64,000 bases of DNA from Holophagales bacterium (GTDB lineage: Bacteria; Acidobacteriota; Thermoanaerobaculia; Multivoradales; Multivoraceae), in NCBI GenBank assembly GCA_009837885.1, contig VXSP01000025.1:124001-188000 (forward strand), given 5' to 3'. Position numbers and translations under genes: made by a program. Shown piece by piece: positions 62,001-64,000 of the stretch. Position 1 is the stretch's first letter; every line of letters starts with the position of its first letter. The notes below the pieces were generated by a model that did not search any database, was not told the DNA's origin, and saw only the letters and a program-made list of their open reading frames with translations.

Positions 62001-62734
62001 TCGCCGATGCGCGCGAGAGTGTCGGCGAGGGCGGCGGCGAGCGTCAGGATCGGATGCTCGAGCGGACGCGGGACCTCGTCGAGAATCTGGCCTCGATGGA
62101 GGCCCGATTGCGGGATCGCGTCGAGGCGGGCAGCCGGCTCGGCCAGCGCCGGGGGCAGCAGGGCGAACGGGACGGCCAGCAGCGGGATGGCGAGCAGCAA
62201 GGCGGTGAGCAGCAGGGCGGTCAGCAAGGTGGTGACCAGCAGGGCGGCCAGCAGCAGGGCGGCCGGCCCGGAGACACGGCTTCGGAGGCCGCAGGCGACG
62301 CGGCCAACCCTGAGGGCGGCCGGAACCGCGGCCGCTTCAGCCAGTACGGCTCGAGCTCAGGCGGCTACTACCAGCCCGGCGTTTTCGAGGCCGAAGACCT
62401 CCGGCAGATCGACCGGGAGTTCGACCAGCGACGGGCCGACCTGGAGAGGCTGAGGAACGATATGCGGCGGGAGCGGATGGACACGGCGGACCTCGACCAG
62501 CTTCTCCAGCAGATGGGCGATCTGAGCCTGCTCGGTCTCAACCGCGATCCGCGGGCGCTCGAGCGACTCCGCAGCGAGATCGTCGAGGGCCTGCGGCAGT
62601 TCGAGTACCGCCTGTGGCGCGAGCTACGCGGCGGCGAGACTGAACGCGTTTACCTCGGCAACTCCGACCAGGTGCCGCCCGGCTACCGGGACCTCGTCGA
62701 CGAGTACTTCCGCAAGCTGGCCAACGAGAGCTAG
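59057..62734 (+). CDS. DUF4175-like large membrane coiled-coil protein
   Basis: 1225 residues. Two or three N-terminal membrane helices (LRGLVTLIVTGFTAFAVSVW, WLAYLTLIALGVRLLAVPLS, SAALAGVASAGMVAVLLSP) precede a beta-rich extracytoplasmic region (residues 210-530). Long charged coiled coils follow (LEQAGVEMAAARKELEAERA, RERSELVERIMERKDRLTDE). A low-complexity Gln/Gly stretch (QQGGEQQGGQQGGDQQGGQ, about residues 1035-1070) leads to a conserved C-terminus (LLQQMGDLSLLGLNRDPRA, GNSDQVPPGYRDLVDEYFRK). DUF4175-type proteins accompany BatA/MoxR loci. The extent of the low-complexity repeat may vary or be misassembled. Confidence 0.85.
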   Translation: MASGFDPIYDPTYGELMSVIRRVRLRWRMKVALRGLVTLIVTGFTAFAVSVWGMDYFLYSERAVDVFRWLAYLTLIALGVRLLAVPLSRRVSKRQVALYVEEHEPTLKASVLSAVELGPVQQGSPADAERVSPELQRRVLEDAIERCEQSGFATRIERGALQRFSAALAGVASAGMVAVLLSPAFLQHGAMLLFTPWRAAAADNPYRLVVAPGNVTIARGSDQLISAAVLGFDPDRVEVGLRPLDAAGNPDGEWQQWPMNRVGDGFELAEGEEDGDRMIGGEPATHDFIALNLRADTDYYVDASGVRSPIYRIGVKDLPYVDRIDLLYRFPGYSGLSDQTVEDGGDIAVLKGTQVRFSILPIFQVEAGRLLVEGDEPRDLNVEGNRLVAAYTVDESTYYRIELMDDEGRWHRASAEYMVTALEDQPTIVRFLAPGRDVKVSMIDEVFAEVEAEDDYGVRRLGIRYAVNGGEETEVSLFDSAASSMQKVSVGHTLFLEEMDLQVGDSISYFAEAWDRSHAEPTISDIYFLEIRPFDRNYRQAEQGGGGGMGGAGGLDQTLSVQQKMIISATFRLVRDEEEYTARELSENLKTISLMQGRLREQVGSLVTRMGNRGQQLLQDDDFSKIIRFLEQAGVEMAAARKELEAERAEEAMTEEKKALASLQRAESVFREMRVSFDQSGGGGGGGNQQLSEDLADLFELELDKLRNQYETVQRGAAEQAQAEVDELMQKLRELARRQQRENERQNRLRSRSQQGGGGGGRQQDLIEETEELARRLERLAREQQRPELRETTQALRQAAEQMRRSQAGSSRSQSSAGADGIGALDKLREARRLLDRNQRQQLGRDMEELQERANRVSQMQSRIEEQVGELGGREGEDGQRRSELTARERSELVERIMERKDRLTDEVAGLEAQLNRMSQGARNDQPETARKLRESATIIRDEQLKEKIRYSKGVLAGRDPEFARLFENQIRQDIDDVTERIADARESVGEGGGERQDRMLERTRDLVENLASMEARLRDRVEAGSRLGQRRGQQGERDGQQRDGEQQGGEQQGGQQGGDQQGGQQQGGRPGDTASEAAGDAANPEGGRNRGRFSQYGSSSGGYYQPGVFEAEDLRQIDREFDQRRADLERLRNDMRRERMDTADLDQLLQQMGDLSLLGLNRDPRALERLRSEIVEGLRQFEYRLWRELRGGETERVYLGNSDQVPPGYRDLVDEYFRKLANES

Positions 62735-62770
62735 CGCGCCTGCGCGTAGCGTGACGGCGGCAGCGTAGCG

Positions 62771-62797
62771 ACGGCAGCGTGACGGCGCTGCTGCCGT
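62771..62797 (+). terminator. Possible terminator hairpin of the MoxR/VWA locus
   Basis: ACGGCAGC pairs with GCTGCCGT around an 11-base loop, about 37 bases after the stop of the DUF4175-like gene. There is no T tract, so intrinsic termination is uncertain; it may instead stabilise the 3' end. Confidence 0.35.
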
Positions 62798-62819
62798 GCG
62801 GCGGCCGTGGTTGCTGCCG

Positions 62820-62999
62820 CCTCGGCTGGACGGACCGAAGGGAAGGGGGCCCAGCGGACGCTCGCACTTCCTGACTAGACGAGAGGTCGGTGCTCGCTTC
62901 GGTCGGCTGCGTTCTGCTTTGGCGTCGGTTTCGGTCAGGTCGGAGGAAGTCACTTGCCTCCAGCCCGCTGGGCCCCCTTCCCTTCGGTCCTGGCCGAGG
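62820..62999. repeat. Family H palindromic element, copy H3
   Basis: A 26-base perfect inverted repeat (62832-62857 against 62965-62990) is extended outward by CCTCGG/CCGAGG with a small bulge. It encloses a 107-base core that aligns with H2 along its length (CTCGCACTTCCTGA, GGTCGGTGCTCGCTTCGG, TTGGCGTCGGTTTCGG). The inner arm ends CCCAGCGG as in H2, but the outer arms are different. Confidence 0.87.
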
Positions 63000-63052
63000 C
63001 TGGGCGCCGCAACGCCGCGAGCCGAAGACCCCGCGTCACACTTGGTGGGGTT

Positions 63053-63130
63053 GCACACTGGGTGCGCCGGCGTCCTCGCCGGCTGCCGCCGCAGGCGGCC
63101 GGAAGACGTGCCGGCCGTCAGGCCGGCTCC
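63053..63130 (+). repeat. Family R palindromic repeat, copy R5
   Basis: Opens GCACACTGGGTGCGCCGGCG. Hairpins: GCCGGCG/CGCCGGC with loop TCCT; GCCGCC/GGCGGC with loop GCA; GCCGGCC/GGCCGGC with loop GTCA. It closely resembles R2 and, like R2, follows an H element by about 55 bases. Confidence 0.88.
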
Positions 63131-63175
63131 GCTCTGGCGACTGACGGATTCTCCAAGGAGGTTGCCAGAATCGGC

Positions 63176-63658
63176 CTACTGCCGTTCCCTGAAGAGGACA
63201 TGAGCAGCGAACTGGCGCCGGTGGCGGATGTCCGAGGCTTCGAACCGCTCAACGGCGGCTTGCGCGTTCCGCAGGTGGCCTTCGACATTGGACTTGAAGA
63301 AGAACTGGGCGGAGTCATAGTCGGCCGCGTGGCGCTCCTTCTGGAGGTCGACCAGGAGGTCGGCGAAGTCCTGAATCTCCCGAGGGAAGCTCCGGACCAG
63401 GTACTTCTGGCTGCATGCCTCGCGAGCCCGGCCGTGGGACAGCGACCGGTAGGCCAGGTTCCAGGCGCGACTTCCCCGAAGCGTCTTGCCGACCAGAGTG
63501 TCTGCGCAGCACCGCGCCAAACAGTGGAAGAGAGCGTAGTAGACAGTGCTCACCGTACGTCGAAGGTGAGTTTGCAGCGGTCGCCCGCGGCCGGAGGGGA
63601 GTTGCTGCTCGGCGGAAACGAGAAGATCAGAGGCCTCCAGGGCGCCAGTCTCCCGCAT
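63176..63658 (-). CDS. HEPN-like domain protein
   Basis: 160 residues. The helix RRTVSTVYYALFHCLARCCA matches the aYYAmFH helix of HEPN proteins, and LQKERHAADYDSAQFF matches the later 'R-x-x-ADY' helix. The usual RNase motif Rx4-6H might be RQFAAH near the C-terminus, but this is not convincing. HEPN proteins are often toxins or RNases paired with a small partner. The start lies 32 bases inside the upstream gene, so the two are translationally coupled. Confidence 0.68.
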   Translation of the reverse strand: MRETGALEASDLLVSAEQQLPSGRGRPLQTHLRRTVSTVYYALFHCLARCCADTLVGKTLRGSRAWNLAYRSLSHGRAREACSQKYLVRSFPREIQDFADLLVDLQKERHAADYDSAQFFFKSNVEGHLRNAQAAVERFEASDIRHRRQFAAHVLFRERQ

Positions 63659-63962
63659 CCGACTGGGTGATTAGGTGAATGCTGGGGGTCACCTCCAGAT
63701 CCTGGTCCCAGAGGAGGTCGCGGACTCTTCTGCGAAACGAGGTCAGGCCCTCGACCTGTTGCTGTGCCTCAACCTCGCCCTCGTAGATCGCCCAGACGTC
63801 GACGACTTCGTCGCCGTACCAGGATCTAGTGGGCTGCACCCAGACGTTCGTGAACCGTAGGCCCGGGAAGACCTCGTGGACAATCCGGTGCACCTCGGCC
63901 CTGATGTGGGGAAGCTCCTCGCGGAGACTCCGGCTGACTTCCTGAAGCGACTGGCTACTCAC
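63627..63962 (-). CDS. Small partner protein of the HEPN-like gene
   Basis: 111 residues from GTG 63962. Recognisable parts are LRFTNVWVQPTRSWYGDEVV, then DVWAIYEGEVEAQQ and the ending SIHLITQSDAGDWRPGGL. No catalytic motif of nucleotidyltransferases (GSxARG) is present, so it is not a typical MNT antitoxin. Its small size, position just before a HEPN-like gene and 32-base overlap suggest a two-gene module, possibly toxin-antitoxin; this is inference. The upstream promoter would lie at or beyond the window edge. Confidence 0.65.
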   Translation of the reverse strand: MSSQSLQEVSRSLREELPHIRAEVHRIVHEVFPGLRFTNVWVQPTRSWYGDEVVDVWAIYEGEVEAQQQVEGLTSFRRRVRDLLWDQDLEVTPSIHLITQSDAGDWRPGGL

Positions 63963-64000
63963 GTCGTGCCTTTCTGAGGACGATACTCCCTCGGCAACGG

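Larger units (their letters stand above)
62735..63175. other. 441-base intergenic region made of repeats
   Basis: After the DUF4175-like stop come short direct repeats of the type GGCAGCGT(A/G) and a hairpin ACGGCAGC/GCTGCCGT (62771-62797) that may end the operon transcript. Element H3 follows, then a 53-base spacer, repeat R5, and a short unremarkable stretch before the HEPN-like gene's stop. Frames open here are not considered genes. Confidence 0.75.

Overview
The window is very G+C-rich, densely packed chromosomal DNA. Its gene content points to an Acidobacteriota-type bacterium, probably near the Thermoanaerobaculia or related uncultured lineages. The signs are a tandem pair of 'VWFA-related' acidobacterial proteins, a CRTAC1 (FG-GAP/UnbV) protein, a PVC-type cytochrome with HEAT-like repeats, many secreted TPR proteins and three DUF4159 proteins. 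The taxonomic call is inference; no rRNA or tRNA gene was recognised. Many neighbouring genes share a stop/start overlap (ATGA, GTGA or TTGA), so translational coupling is common and several starts are TTG or GTG.

Layout. 1-5576 (minus strand): a frameshifted two-domain CaiB-type CoA transferase, a CRTAC1 protein and a TPR protein cut by the left edge. 5642-11140: an MFS nucleoside-type transporter, a Tat-exported sugar-isomerase-like protein, a lone DUF4159 protein, a periplasmic metallo-beta-lactamase-fold hydrolase and a PQQ-type beta-propeller. 11467-14793: a DUF255/YyaL-type thioredoxin protein with a DsbD-like tail, and an AlkD-like DNA glycosylase. 14865-26425: an aromatic amino acid region. 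It holds a sialidase/PheC-like/AroQ-gamma three-part fusion, two isocitrate/isopropylmalate dehydrogenase paralogues, a TPP enzyme, an Lrp/AsnC regulator, and the divergent operon aminotransferase, 4-hydroxyphenylpyruvate dioxygenase, phenylalanine 4-monooxygenase, followed by a convergent amidase. 26529-36819: the VWFA-related pair, a VOC protein, a peroxiredoxin whose catalytic codon is UGA (a selenoprotein candidate with a hairpin just downstream), an unknown secreted protein, a PVC-type cytochrome and a PIG-L deacetylase. 36816-46789: dnaE, comEC, miaA, a TPR lipoprotein, an isochorismatase-like hydrolase and a small secreted protein. 46851-62734: a long co-directional MoxR/DUF58/VWA ('Bat-like') locus with two DUF4159 proteins, a caspase-fold protein without an obvious catalytic cysteine, a TPR gluzincin-type peptidase and a 1225-residue DUF4175-like coiled-coil protein. 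63176-63962: a small HEPN-like gene pair.

The most unusual features are not all genes. Two families of dispersed palindromic elements occur. Family H (three copies) has long perfect inverted arms that differ in sequence from copy to copy but stay complementary within each copy, around a related core. Family R (five copies) opens with CACTGGGTGCGCCGGCG and carries up to three small hairpins whose loops are conserved while the stems covary. Elements of both families lie inside or directly against coding sequence. The UGA peroxiredoxin and the sialidase/PheC/AroQ fusion are the strongest protein-level observations.
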